DNA of 64,000 nucleotides, taken from the NCBI GenBank assembly GCA_036320915.1, contig JAXBDG010000024.1:348272-412271 (forward strand), read 5' to 3'. A program made the translations under genes and the position numbers. Of this stretch, positions 20,450 to 31,267 are shown piece by piece; within the stretch, counting starts at the first letter, position 1, and each line of letters opens with the position of its first letter. Source of the DNA: Linnemannia elongata. Lineage: Eukaryota > Mortierellomycota > Mortierellomycetes > Mortierellales > Mortierellaceae. The notes beneath the pieces are model-generated. The model made no database searches, was not told the DNA's origin, and worked only from the letters and a program-made list of their open reading frames with translations.

Positions 20450-20667
20450 TCGGCCAGTGGAAAACTACACCCCCCCCCCCAAACCACCATTTGCCTATCC
20501 TTTGCACCACCACCCATATTATCCACCTCCTCTTACCCACCACTACCATCTATACAAATCCTCTGCCTCCTGTATCCATGGTTTTTAAAAGTTGCCTGAT
20601 ATTATACACGATCGACCACTCCTATGGTGCTTCCTCATGTATTAGGGATGTGGACGATTGCCCTAGT
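20450..20667. repeat. Inner inverted repeat, right arm
   Basis: Reverse complement of 19704-19935. Confidence 0.8.
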
Positions 20668-21198
20668 ATCAACAATCAAAGTCGCCTGCTCCGTAACAAC
20701 CAAGGGTGAGGGGAGGATCCCCTGGTAAACAAGGGGACTGTTGCACAAAGTCCACGGTTAAAAAGCTTCTTTTACAAAAGGGAGCTGTTGTTCAAGAAGT
20801 TACCCCGTCACCAGCGTTCTTTTTTCGGGTTGCTTCCGGCATGTGATTTGCCTTAATTCCAACTTCCTGTAAATCCAGACAAATTTAAAGTAGAGTTGAG
20901 AATAACACTGTATGATTCCTTTGATCGTTACAACGCAAACGTCGATGACTGGTATCGCGTTGAGAGTGCATTGGTTAGTTTGCTCCTTGTCTCTTTACAT
21001 TGGACTCACAAGCTGCATCTGCGTTTAATAGTCCAATACATAGAGCTGATTGAGGAATTCACAGCTTTCCTATAACTCTGCCTGAACCCCCCTCCTGTGA
21101 AACAATGCTTCTGGAAATGAGTTAGACATAGACATGCCTCACTGGTACCGCAGTACCATCACGCCATAGTTATGAAAGTGCAAGTAAAAATAATATTT
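20668..21198. other. Interior of the TIR transposon, possible decayed coding
   Basis: Around 20870-21000 the plus strand reads PDKFKVELRITLYDSFDRYN, which looks protein-like but is short and unbounded. Confidence 0.3.
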
Positions 21199-21316
21199 AC
21201 ACGGTGTAGAAGGGAGGGACTGTACGGGACGACAGGGGACTGCAAAAACATGCATACAGGCATAACCGGACTGGAAATTTAAAGTTACAGGCACAGGACT
21301 GCAAAAAGTCGTATCC
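21199..21316. repeat. Right 118-bp TIR
   Basis: Pairs with 19250-19367 and is followed by the resumed A run 21317-21340. Confidence 0.8.
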
Positions 21317-21360
21317 AAAAAAAAAAAAAAAAAAAAAAAAGGTGCAATTCAATTTGAGTA

Positions 21361-21471
21361 TGTGTACTGTTTTTTGATATTCGCATGATTTTCAGTACCA
21401 CCTTGTACTGAAAGTGGTAAAATGCGATTTTTCAGTACTTTGGCTCCATGCCACCCAAAAAACAGTACACA
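21361..21471. mobile_element. 111-bp MITE with perfect 16-bp TIRs and TA flanks
   Basis: The left end TGTGTACTGTTTTTTG and right end CAAAAAACAGTACACA are exact complements. TA lies directly outside both (21359-21360 and 21472-21473). The interior repeats TTTCAGTAC/GTACTGAAA motifs. This is a Tc1/mariner-type non-autonomous element, too short to code. Confidence 0.8.
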
Positions 21472-21473
21472 TA

Positions 21474-22456
21474 GAACTTCCTCTATCCGCTTAACGACAT
21501 ACACGCCATTTTTGAAATCCCTCCAGAAGATACGCCTAATTTCGGGTAACGATTGCTGTCCTAACCCCCTGGACCGGGTCGAAAGTAGGTAAGTTGGATG
21601 CGAATGGAGAGAATTCTATCCAGCCTATCCTTTATCGGCAGCCTCCTATTGTCATGGAGGCTCTGTATCAAAAGCCCATTCTGCAGTTGGCAGATTGGCG
21701 GATGGGTCAGGGCAGCGGTCATCCGCGTGTGCGGCCAGCAGAGTAACCAACAGATAAAACCAGGTCAGATTATGTACTTCGACTCTAGGCAGCTTGGGGA
21801 CCAATGCCGTATGGATTGCTATTTCTGTATCTCTTCCCTCTCCTCTCCTCTCTTCTCCATGTAACAAAATCGTTGTTCGCAGTCACCTTTCGCGTTGCAA
21901 ATGTGGAAACAGTGAACCTGTGCCATGCACCTCTACTATGCACCTGTTTGTGGTGCGGTGGGATGAAGTGTTGGTGGCTTCGAGGCCCCTTAAGTTTTTA
22001 GTATAGACGAAGCCTGCTCGCGATCAGAAGGAGCAGCACCGATAACCTGGGCAGACCTTGAGAGTGATCATCTTTACTTGTGTATAGAGAGAGGAAGACA
22101 TCTACACATACACACACACACAACCTCCACTTCTTTTCTTCTTTGCTTTGTCAAGAGCAATTGACGACTTGATAATAACAAATAAAGTAACAAGAACAAT
22201 GTCAGCGGTTTCTACTTCTTTTATGGTTTCTAGATCCATACTGCTTACTCTACTATCAGGTGCATGGCACAGTGTGGGGTTCGATGGGGGAGCTCTCTTT
22301 GGTTGGCCGAGGTGTCAGGGACAAAGTCAAGTACGTCTGGGTTACTCGACGAGGAAGAAGGAGAGGGAAGATAGAAATCCCTTCCTACAACCTCATCAGA
22401 CGGGGGCGCGTCTTTAGGACTAGCGGGCGTAGTTCAGATAACAACAGACGCAAGAA

Positions 22457-22498
<42 letters not shown>

Positions 22499-22640
22499 GA
22501 AGGAGGGAAAGAGGAAAAGCGCGCTCCAATAGTGAAGAAAAGAGGATGTAAAGCAGAAAAGACGATAGAGAGAGTAAAAAGAACATCTCAGGAAGTATAG
22601 GGTTGACGGACTAAGAATCAGTATTAGGTGCCCTAATAGG
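21474..22640. other. No firm gene; possible orphan exon and GT repeat
   Basis: Between an acceptor-like CTATCAG at 22260 and a GTGAGT donor at 22458, one frame reads VHGTVWGSMGELSLVGRGVR and KIEIPSYNLIRRGRVFRTSG without stops. It could be an exon, but nothing joins to it. A (GT)n run lies at about 22460-22493. Confidence 0.3.
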
Positions 22641-22803
22641 TGACACGGGCTAGAAACCATATTGTGGATGGTACTGAAAATGTTACACGGCATAGAAGCC
22701 ATGTACTGGATTGTACTGAATTGTACTGTGCGATCAAATCACAGTACCACCCATGTACTGCAGGCTCAAATTGCAGTGCTATATACTGTAATTCGATTGA
22801 TCC

Positions 22804-22834
<31 letters not shown>
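22641..22834 (+). repeat. TACTG-rich A-tailed sequence
   Basis: GTACTG or TACTG recurs about every 10-25 bp (for example TGGATTGTACTGAATTGTAC) and the stretch ends in an A tract at 22803-22834. It occupies the same place relative to the duplicated secreted gene as the 28S-headed unit does at 7.5 kb. Confidence 0.5.
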
Positions 22835-23049
22835 TCCCTCATTTCACACATGATAGTGCACACGGTGAACTGTGTCGACTTGATAGACAAGTTGCTTCTC
22901 AGGAACTGTTTATTTGAACAATCAACGTGCAATTACACCTTGATTCATATTGATTCATGTAGCATTGTGGGTTGATCTTACGGGGAAGATAACTGACGGT
23001 AATGGGGGCCCTGCGAACGTGGCCCCAGAGAAAGTCGCTCCCAATGACT

Positions 23050-23328
23050 TTACGAGCAGCTGTCGCTGATGTGGTTGTTGCTGTTCCAGGTGCCAATGCA
23101 GCAGGCATAGAAGGCGCGGCAGGAATTGTCGCTGCCAAGAAGGCCGTAGCAGCGGCGGTCGGAGCCCATATGACCGCCGTTCAGGCGGCAGCACTCAGCC
23201 GAGGCCTGGCCCCAGAACTGTTCGTTCTTGGGACTGTTGCACCACGAACCTTGCTCAGTCGGAGCGGCACTGGCAATGGCAGAACCGAAGGCGATAGCAA
23301 CAGTGAGGGCGATGATGGACTTGTACAT
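23050..23328 (-). CDS. Small secreted cysteine-rich protein, twin copy
   Basis: 92 residues from ATG 23328. The frame is open 19 codons further upstream, but MYKSII starts the signal peptide and matches the twin at 7767-8045, so that start is chosen. The mature sequence with eight cysteines is identical to the twin; only residue 9 of the signal peptide differs (T instead of A). The conserved 500-bp upstream region includes the TATA box. Identity at the mature-protein level together with noncoding differences (for example in the leader near 23420) suggests a recent segmental duplication or purifying selection. Confidence 0.85.
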   Translation of the reverse strand: MYKSIIALTVAIAFGSAIASAAPTEQGSWCNSPKNEQFWGQASAECCRLNGGHMGSDRRCYGLLGSDNSCRAFYACCIGTWNSNNHISDSCS

Positions 23329-23548
23329 GGTAGTAGTCAGTGGTTTACTAATGGGTCGAAAAAAGGAACAGGTTCTTTTAGTCACAAAACGGATTCAGTC
23401 TTGTGAATGTAGGTGTAGATAATAGGGCTTAAGTAAATTGCTTACAAGGCTTGGATCTAGGAGGAGTTAGGTTGGTCTTGAGAGTGTTGGTTGAGAAAGT
23501 GTTCTTGAGAGTGTTTGGTGATGAAAAATCAACGCCGTTGTGAAAGAC

Positions 23549-23556
23549 CTTTTATA
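23549..23556 (-). promoter_or_regulatory. TATA box of the twin secreted gene
   Basis: TATAAAAG on the minus strand, at the same offset from the start codon as in the first copy. Confidence 0.55.
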
Positions 23557-23835
23557 GATGAGCCTGAGTTGGCGATGAAGGGTTGCGATGTATACGAACT
23601 ATGTACGAAGCTCTATGGAGCGCATTGAAAGGTTATTAAGTGAAGCCCCCTCTCTGTGAACGAGTGGCAGGGAGTAACATCTTTTCTCTTCCTCCGCGTA
23701 AAAATTAAACACGGCTAATCTTTGGCAGAAGTCAGAGTCAGAGAGTGTCATTTACTGCCTTGATTAGAATGCCTACCAAGGCCACCGTAGGTAAGTTAAT
23801 AGAAATTTCTATAGGGACAACACTTGTTGCAGCTC

Positions 23836-24620
23836 GGTGTGCCAATCATTCGGATGAATACATGCACGTTGCATGAATCAAATTCCCGCCTGCATACTGT
23901 TCTTGCCTAGGTTTCTGTTCCTGCATGCATAGATCTCTAACTGTTTTCTTTTTGTTCACACGCCTCTTTTCCTACGAGTCTATGGTTACGGTAAGCTGCT
24001 CGTTTTTGTAACGGTGTGCCAATCATTCGGATGAATACATGGGCGTTGCATGAGTCAAATTCCTGCCTGCATACTGTTCTTGCCTAGGTTTTCTGTTCCT
24101 GCATGCAAAGATCTCTAACTGTTTTCTTTTTGTTCACACGCCTCTTTTCCTACGAGTCTTTGCTTATGGTAAGCTGCTGGTTTTTGTAACGGTGTGCCAA
24201 TCATTTGGATGAATACATGCGCGTTGCATGAATCAAGTTTCAGCCTGCATACTGTTCTTGCCTAAGTTCCTGTTCCTGTATGCCAACGATCGCTATGTGT
24301 TTTCTTTTTGTTCATACGCCTCTTTTCCTACAAGGCTATGGTTATGGTAAACTGCTCATTTTTGTCACGGTGTGCCAATCATTTGGATGAATACATGCGC
24401 GTTGCATGAATTAAATTCCTGCCTGCATACTGTTCTTGCCCAAGTTCCTGTTCTTGCCCAAGTTCCTGTTCCTGTATGCCAAAGATCGCTATGTGGTTTT
24501 CCTTATTGTTCATACGCCTCTTTTCCTACGAGTCTATGGTTACGGTAAGCCGCTCGTTGTTGTTGCGGTGCGCTAAGTATGGTATGAATGTATGCGTGTT
24601 GCATAAATCAAGCTCCTGGT
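23836..24620. repeat. ~176-bp tandem repeat array, about 4.4 units
   Basis: Units begin CGGTGTGCCAATCATTYGGATG near 23836, 24010, 24189 and 24367, with a diverged partial unit near 24565. Each contains CTGCATACTGTTCTTGCC, CTGTTTTCTTTTTGTTCA and ACGCCTCTTTTCCTAC. The fourth unit has an internal duplication of TTCTTGCCCAAGTTCCTG. The array ends about 350 bp before the next gene's ATG. Confidence 0.85.
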
Positions 24621-24676
24621 AGACGTATGATATCTTGGCATGGATAGGAACGAAAGTTCAACAAATTGTCGTTGTG

Positions 24677-24684
24677 TATAAAAG
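24677..24684 (+). promoter_or_regulatory. TATA box before the 24977 secreted gene
   Basis: TATAAAAG about 300 nt before the start codon. The intervening leader has a plausible intron (GTAAGGCTGAACG near 24800 to CAATAG near 24876). Confidence 0.45.
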
Positions 24685-24976
24685 TAAGCCCCATTATCGT
24701 TATTTTTTGTTTTCATCCACTCATCATCCTACGCTCATTCCACACTTCTTCCATCTGAATCGCCTGTACAAGATACCGAAAAGTTTATAATCCACTCCAA
24801 GGTAAGGCTGAACGATTGTATTTCTTCGAACGTACATGCAGTTGATGAACAATATGGATGTTTCACCATCACAATAGGTGCGTATTTCATCTAGATTACC
24901 CCCCCTTCCTGCCCCCTCCCCCCCACAAGAACCATCGCATAACCCGCCTCAAGATCCTTACCATCCTTAACACACG

Positions 24977-25867
24977 ATGAAGCTCTACTTCCCAGTGCTA
25001 CTTGTCTGTCTCGCAAGCCAGTGCTATGCGCAGCAAGTCATTCTCACTCCCTACGAGAGAATGGGCTGTCAACAACCCCATGATGGTGACATGCCTAGGA
25101 CTGAAGACGAACTTGTCCAAAAGCTTATCCTTCTTCATGGAAAGAAGGTTGAGAATGCTACTGGGATGAAATCCTACACGCTCGACAAGTCGCCAGGAAG
25201 GCTCTGGAGAGTGGGGTCGATGGACAGTTGTCAAATAGAGATCGATCCTACTACGGCTATCGGACACGCACTCATCTGCCCGCCCGAGTCTTCTGACCCG
25301 TGCAAGCTAGGAGCCGTCTACAGAGACTCTCAGACATTCAGGGATGAGATCGGGTTCCATTCGGAGTTCTCGATTGAGGGAAGCGGAGGATTGCCCGGCG
25401 TCTTTGAAGTGAAATCTACCGCTACGTTCGGCACAAGCTACACCTACACCAAAGAGTACAGCAAAGGGCTCGACCTCTCATACGACTTCTATGTATCACC
25501 TGGCAGAGCATGCGTACCCACTCAGGTTTCCTACAGACAGAGGTGCAAGGGAACTATTTGGCAGGTGCGGGACGACCCCTGGGGTTAGATGTGCGGAGAA
25601 CTATCTGTCAATTTCAACGACAAGCACAGGTGGTTTACTAGGGACGGGGAGTCCGGATGGTTTCAATATGTCCACCATCGATCGGGTCTTCCTTCGCAGC
25701 TGTGGACTTTCCATACCAGACATGGGTTCCGCCCTGCAAGCTGCTCTGACGTGGATGTAAAGGTCGAGGTGAGAACGATGGATGTCATTCGTACAGACGG
25801 TGATGCTAAAGCTTCGCTCGAGTTCGACAACGGCCAGTCTATCAGCGCTATCACGTGTGTTTACTAG
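24977..25867 (+). pseudogene. Secreted protein gene with in-frame TAG
   Basis: The ORF opens with a signal peptide (MKLYFPVLLVCLASQCYAQQ), runs 203 codons to TAG at 25586-25588, then stays open in the same frame for 92 more codons to TAG at 25865-25867. Both halves look like one globular secreted protein with scattered Cys and Trp. The first half contains alternating Ser/Thr-rich strands (TATFGTSYTYTKEYSKGL) followed by PGRACVP and a YRQRCKGTIW motif, reminiscent of aerolysin-like beta-rich secreted proteins; that link is only a suggestion. The TAG may be a nonsense mutation, a sequencing error, or a readthrough stop. With termination there, a 203-residue secreted protein is still made. No intron was found that removes the stop. 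Confidence 0.6.
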
Positions 25868-26538
25868 ACGTAGTGTCTTCATTACTGCAGAGTAGGGTAA
25901 GCTCAATGAGTGATGTTTCCCTCTTCAGTCACTCTTCTCCCCCACTCTCTCCTCTCTCTTAACTCTTTCCTCTATCCTTGTTTTCCCTTCTTAGCTCCTC
26001 TTTCTTGCGCTCTCTTTTCGTCTGTGTCTCCACTCTCTTCCCTTTTTCTCTCTACGTTCTTCTTTCTCTTCAGTCTCCGCTTTTTACCCTCTCTACTCTT
26101 TGTCCTCTCACTAGTAGTCTCTATCTCTCTCTTTCCTTCTCAACCACAAAACAATGTTGAAATGTGTAGTCCAATCTGGGATGCAAAACAGTCAATTTAA
26201 GTATTAAATAGGATTTCTCAAAATAATGTGCCCTTTCAACCACTAACTAGCGATTGCCCTTGCGCATCTTGATCATTGCAAACAGTGTCTTGTACACAAT
26301 GCATTTGTGTAGATGTTCCTACATCTGGCCAGGTTCTGCGAAATTGCTTCTTCCCTTATTATTTGGATGTTCCATACGCTTTGATCTTGAGCTTCATGTT
26401 GCACATGTCTCTATCTTGACTCAGAGATGTATGCTTCCTTCTTTCTATTTCCTCGGTCACATGCCTACACGTCAATAAAATAGTCCTTTGTTACTTTCCC
26501 CCCCTCCTTCACCCGCAGTTAGTTTTGCCATTTGCTTG
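25868..26538. other. No gene; pyrimidine-rich 3' flank
   Basis: CT-rich from 25910 to 26150. It ends at the outer tip of the giant inverted repeat. If the 23-kb element is an insertion, this side would contain the original 3' flank of the RecQ-like gene. Confidence 0.5.
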
Positions 26539-27539
26539 CAAAAAAGAATTTCTTACAATACTCTGTAAATTAAATGCTTACAAGGGTGTATGCATGAAAG
26601 TGTACTATGAGTAAAGATTCGATGAAAGGGGGTCTTTTACATTAGTGTAAGACGCACTCAACGAGTGAATAAACACACATAGGTAAGCATTTCATAAAAC
26701 GAAGGTCGAACAACCCAGTAAGGCTCTGGTTTTTTTGGAATGTTTACAATGGTGTATCAATTAGCCCCAAATCCATTTTTTACATACTTGTAGGAACATA
26801 CGGCATCGCCTTTTCTTACCCCATTGTAAACAAAACTCGATTCTGCTTCCTTTACAACTGAGTAAGGATTACAGCAGAAAGGAGGCGGTTTTTATTTGCC
26901 GACAATTGGTCTAATCCTGGTTTGACCAGCGCTGCTGGATGCCTTAAGTCATTTGACTAGGCGACGCCCTTATCTGTGAATTGTCCATTTTTTTTGTTTT
27001 TGCCTCATTGATTTGACAGAAGGCAACAAAAGGTGTTTGACGCCTTGAGTGTCCATTTTGCTGGCGAATTTTTTTTTGTCTTCAGGATGCCGGCCATCTT
27101 GACCTGACTTTTACATCCTTGTTACACTCATTTTTACACCCGTTCACACTTGAACCTGGCCAGAGTCGAAACACAAATTAGCCTCATCTTTCAGGCCATT
27201 ACTGAACATGCACCGTCATTCGCTTTGTCTTCTTTTCAGATCTCGTCTCTTCAATCTCTCTTTATATTCAAACACAAGGAAACAAGGCTAAATCAAGCTC
27301 CACCAAGCTCAGGATCCTACACAGTCCTTGTTTGCTCGTTTGTTTCTTTGTCAAATATGTCATACAGGACGAATAAAATAAGCAAAATATAGTTTATTCT
27401 TCGAGGTATCTTATGCCTTGCCGTCCGTGTAATTCTGCACTCAAAGAGGAAGTGATTACAGGGAGAGGTGCCAAGGACCTGATTGTGCATCTAAAGGTAG
27501 AAGAGAATAAGAATTGGTGAGAGATGAAAGGTAGAAGGA

Positions 27540-27785
27540 GAGGCTAAAGGAGGGCAGAGGGAAGGTGAGGAGGAGTAGAGGGAGCAGCTAGAGGGGAGTA
27601 GAGGGGAGCATCTAGAGGGGAGTAGAGGGAAGCAGCAAGAGGGGGGTAGAGGGGAGCAGCTAGAGGGGAATAGAGGGGAGCAGCAAGAGGGGGGTAGAGG
27701 GGAGCAGCTAGAGGGGAATAGAGGGGAGCAGCTAGAGGGGAGTAGAGGGAAGCAGCTAGAGGGGGGTAGAGGGGGGTAGAGGGAA
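27540..27785. repeat. G-rich minisatellite in left arm
   Basis: Irregular units of about 12 and 24 bp built on AGAGGGGAGCAGCTAGAGGG. The mirror copy is at about 48385-48575. Confidence 0.8.
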
Positions 27786-29089
27786 AGGGGGAAGGGTGTT
27801 AAGAAAAAAGAAAAGAGTGAAGGAGAAAGGGAGACAAGGGATAACGTGCGTGGAGGGAATGGGGGACGGATGGAGGGATAAAGAGGAAGAGGAGAGTTGA
27901 GTGTCATAAGGCGATATAATAATACGAAAGAGAAAAGGAAAATGTAACAGAAGGGAGGAAAAGTCCAATTCGGACTGTAGCTCTTTTTAAAACGTTGTAA
28001 GAATTCTCAACAGCTGAGCTGTGTACAATGAGTCGTTTTTCTAATGACAGTCGTCCATTGCTCCCTCTCTCTCCTTCCTCTCCGCTCCCTGTATCTCTCA
28101 TTTCGTAAACTTGCACCCGTGCACGGGTGCTTCGAAAAGATAGAAAACAGAGAAAGGCAAGCGATACTAATCACCTGCATGCTCTTTTCTTACCCACACA
28201 ATTATACATAAGAAAAACAGTTAAGCAAAAACAACAACGATGAGGTAGCAGGAATGAGTGATTAAGTTAAGGAACAACCACCTCCACCATCAATCCAACA
28301 GAAAAACAAAAGATGGTGAGGGGCAGAACGAGAGGAAGCCAAGGAGGAACGATACAAGCTTTCAAGTAGACAACTTCCTCCTACTCGTGTTATAAAAAAA
28401 GAGAGAATTGGGCAAAAACATGTGCCTACGTCGCTTTCTTTTTTTTTTTTTTTTTTTTTTTGTTTTCTTCTTTTACAAAGTGGTCAAAGCATAACGGCGC
28501 GAATGGGCCTCCATAACCTTATACTTTTCTTAGGCCTGGATCTTGATAGAAACAACAAGGTGTACAACCAAGGACGAATATCCCCAAATAAAAAGCTAGC
28601 GTGGGGTGAGAGAGAGGGCGAAAGGCAAGCTCGTGAGAACTCAGAATACGAGCCTTGCAAAGACTGACCTGGGATCAAAGGGTGCATGATGTGACGTATG
28701 CCTCTCCCCCTGTTGCGGTACGGGGTTTTTATTCTATTTTACCCCGTCTTTTTATTTAACGAAGAAGTGCTGCTAGCGACCACATCACCACATGGCGGAT
28801 GGTCGCTTCTCAACTACCACCTCCGTGATTGTTTATAATAATCATCATCTCCGTGATTATTTACCACCTCTGTGATTAACTATCACATCTGTGGTTAAAT
28901 ATCACTCCAGTGGTGTAAAACAATAAAACAACTCTTTTTTTCTCGTTAACTTAGACTGCATACTTTTCACCCCTTTCTTTTCCTTGACTCTGGTCCAGCA
29001 ATTGCTTGGTCGATATAGGCGATACCAACCTCGCAATCACGTGCATAACACGCTCGGCCTCGACCCTCCATGAAAAAGGAGATAGAAGT

Positions 29090-29215
<126 letters not shown>

Positions 29216-30157
29216 GCGAGACAGAGAGAGGGCGAGACAGAGAGTACAAGAATGACTGGGGGACTCGAAAATGAAAAGAGTGTGAGAAGTATGGGTAGAA
29301 TTAACGAGAAGAAAGAGTGCGTTTTCTTTATTTTGCACCACAGAGCAGATAATAAGCAGTATCGGCTCGTGTGGCTTGATCGGTTGAGCGTTTCTTCGTT
29401 AAAAAAACGGATAAATAAAAATAAACCCGTACCACAACAGCTGCACATGTTTGCACGGGCCTTTCATTGATTTTCCTTCCTCTTTTTTTGACCACATCCT
29501 CTTCCCTTTATTCCCTCGCTTGCCTCTTTTTTTTTCTTGGATTCTGGCGAAGCGAATGCTTGACCAATATGAATAATACCCAATTAGTATAGCCATCTAT
29601 TTACCCACAATCACTTACGTAACACGCTCGTTCGCGGCTCCGTGAAAAAGGAGATGGAGGTGTGTGCGTGTGTGCGTGTGTGTGTGAGAGAGAGGGCGAG
29701 GCAGAGAGGACAAGCATGACTGAGGGACTCGAAAGAGAAAGGGTGCACATGTTTGCACGGGCCTTTCATTGATTTTCCTTCCTCTTTCTTGACCACATCC
29801 TCTTCCCTTTATTCCCTTGCTTGCCACTTTTTTTATTTCTTTGATACTGGCGAAGCGACTGCCCGGCCGATATGAGTAATACCCAATTGATACTGCCATC
29901 TATTTACTCATAGTCACTTACATGATACGCCCGTCCGCGCCGAAGCCAACAGGACCACATCAGAAGAAGCAGAATTGCGTTTGTCCTTGCAATGCACACC
30001 CAACGAACCACAAAATAAATCTCGTACAACAACGACATCTATATCTCTTTTTCTTTTTATTTATTTGCATACTGTTCATAAGCAAACCAATTCCAACACT
30101 TCCATATCACAACAGCAGAAAAGTATTCTAGACACATTTCCACTCATAACTCCCTCG

Positions 30158-31267
30158 ATGCCTACCGTCCTCTGCCCACACTTTGATCGAAGACTTTGCC
30201 GGATCCCTCCGGAGGAACAAACCGAGGAGCATAACAAGAGATACCATGAGAAGATTGCGGTTCTTGTTCAACGACCTGGACTCCCCGATATCATGGTTGA
30301 ACGCAGCGAGGAACACGATAATCATTATCCATGTCCGTCGACCCAATGCCAAGTAACCACCAATGTTCGTCAGAATGTGTTGAAGCATATTGCTGTCTGC
30401 CGTTTTGTACGCTCCGATGACACCGCTCGCTTCCGTTTACTCCGCCAACAACTAGGACGACAGCAGCGGGCGCGTCAGGCTCCCTACCCAGCGACAAGTG
30501 CCTCTTCAAGCGCAAGCTCAGGCCATCGAGCTCCCATGAGTCCATTTCTACAGCCCGACATCGACATGGACGGCTCCAACGAGGAGCAAGTGCAAGGCAT
30601 AGTTCGGTTCCAGAACACCGTTATGGCCCTTCTTGGGTACAGTCAGATGGGGTCTGAGCGGCTATATCAGATCGAGGACAGCATCGATAATCTCAAGGCC
30701 GACCTTTCGACATCGTTTAAACAACTGATGGATAATAACAAGGACCTTTCCGCCAAGCAAAACAAGATCATTGAAAATATTGTGAAACTGATGAACAAGA
30801 CTGAGGGACTGCTTAACAGGATCGAGAGGTTCACATTTGAGAAGCCTGGGTGGCAGACAGGTAAACACTTGATCTCCTTATGCATGTGGCTGTGCGTTTT
30901 CTCAAATTAACATAACTCTTACGTTTTTTTTTTCTTAGATTCACAGGAAAGATTCACCATGCCAGGAAGTTCTGTCGATGGACACTTTAGGCTTGGTGTC
31001 GACCTGAGACGCTACATCCCGCATCTTGATGACCACGATCAAGTTATCTCAGAGTCCGAGTCCCCAGAGTATGAAAATAGCTTGGAAAGAAACATGGCGC
31101 AGGCTCAAGTTACTGCACACCACAATGAGGAATTCTCGCGTGGGATGGCTGGAGAAGAGAATAAAATGAAGATAGCGAAGAAGGACTCACAGGACATGGA
31201 GGATGCAGCTGAGGAGATGGGAGAAGTGCATAAGGATGAGGATGTGAAGGAGGAGGCGGAGGAGTGA
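30158..31267 (+). CDS. Zinc-finger-like coiled-coil protein carried by the 23-kb element
   Basis: Two exons, 30158..30860 and 30939..31267, join in phase (78-nt GTAAAC..TTAG intron) into 343 residues. The start is MPTVLCPHFDRRLCRIPPEE. Around residue 65 a C2H2/C2HC-like unit appears (PCPSTQCQV ... LKHIAVCRF). A Ser/Ala-rich linker follows. From about residue 150 to 230 there is a heptad-rich helical region (YQIEDSIDNLKADLSTSFKQ), a likely coiled coil. The C-terminus is highly acidic (EEMGEVHKDEDVKEEAEE). It lies between the left arm and the SWIM exon, facing the MULE gene. It could be a DNA-binding accessory or cargo protein; no family name is claimed. Confidence 0.7.

Larger units (their letters stand above)
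19250..21316. mobile_element. TIR DNA transposon (2.07 kb) nested in a poly(A) tail
   Basis: Terminal inverted repeats of about 118 bp (19250-19367 and 21199-21316) begin GGATA(AA/CG)ACTxTTTGCAGTCC and contain several CAGTCC motifs. Both ends abut A runs, so the element split the poly(A) tail of the 28S-headed unit and its target duplication is hidden in As. Inside are a transposase-like fragment and a second, inner inverted repeat. The superfamily is not assigned. Confidence 0.75.
22835..23836. repeat. ~1-kb duplicated segment, copy 2 of 2
   Basis: Near-identical to 7552-8555. The copy ends where the 176-bp tandem array begins. Confidence 0.85.

Noticed and set aside
23836..24620. CRISPR-like array
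   Set aside because: Units are contiguous 176-bp tandem repeats with no unique spacers, in a eukaryotic context.
27491..27968. Pro/Ser/Leu-rich frames in the minisatellite
   Set aside because: Explained by the repeat unit; the mirrored copy changes length by whole units and shows no coding constraint.
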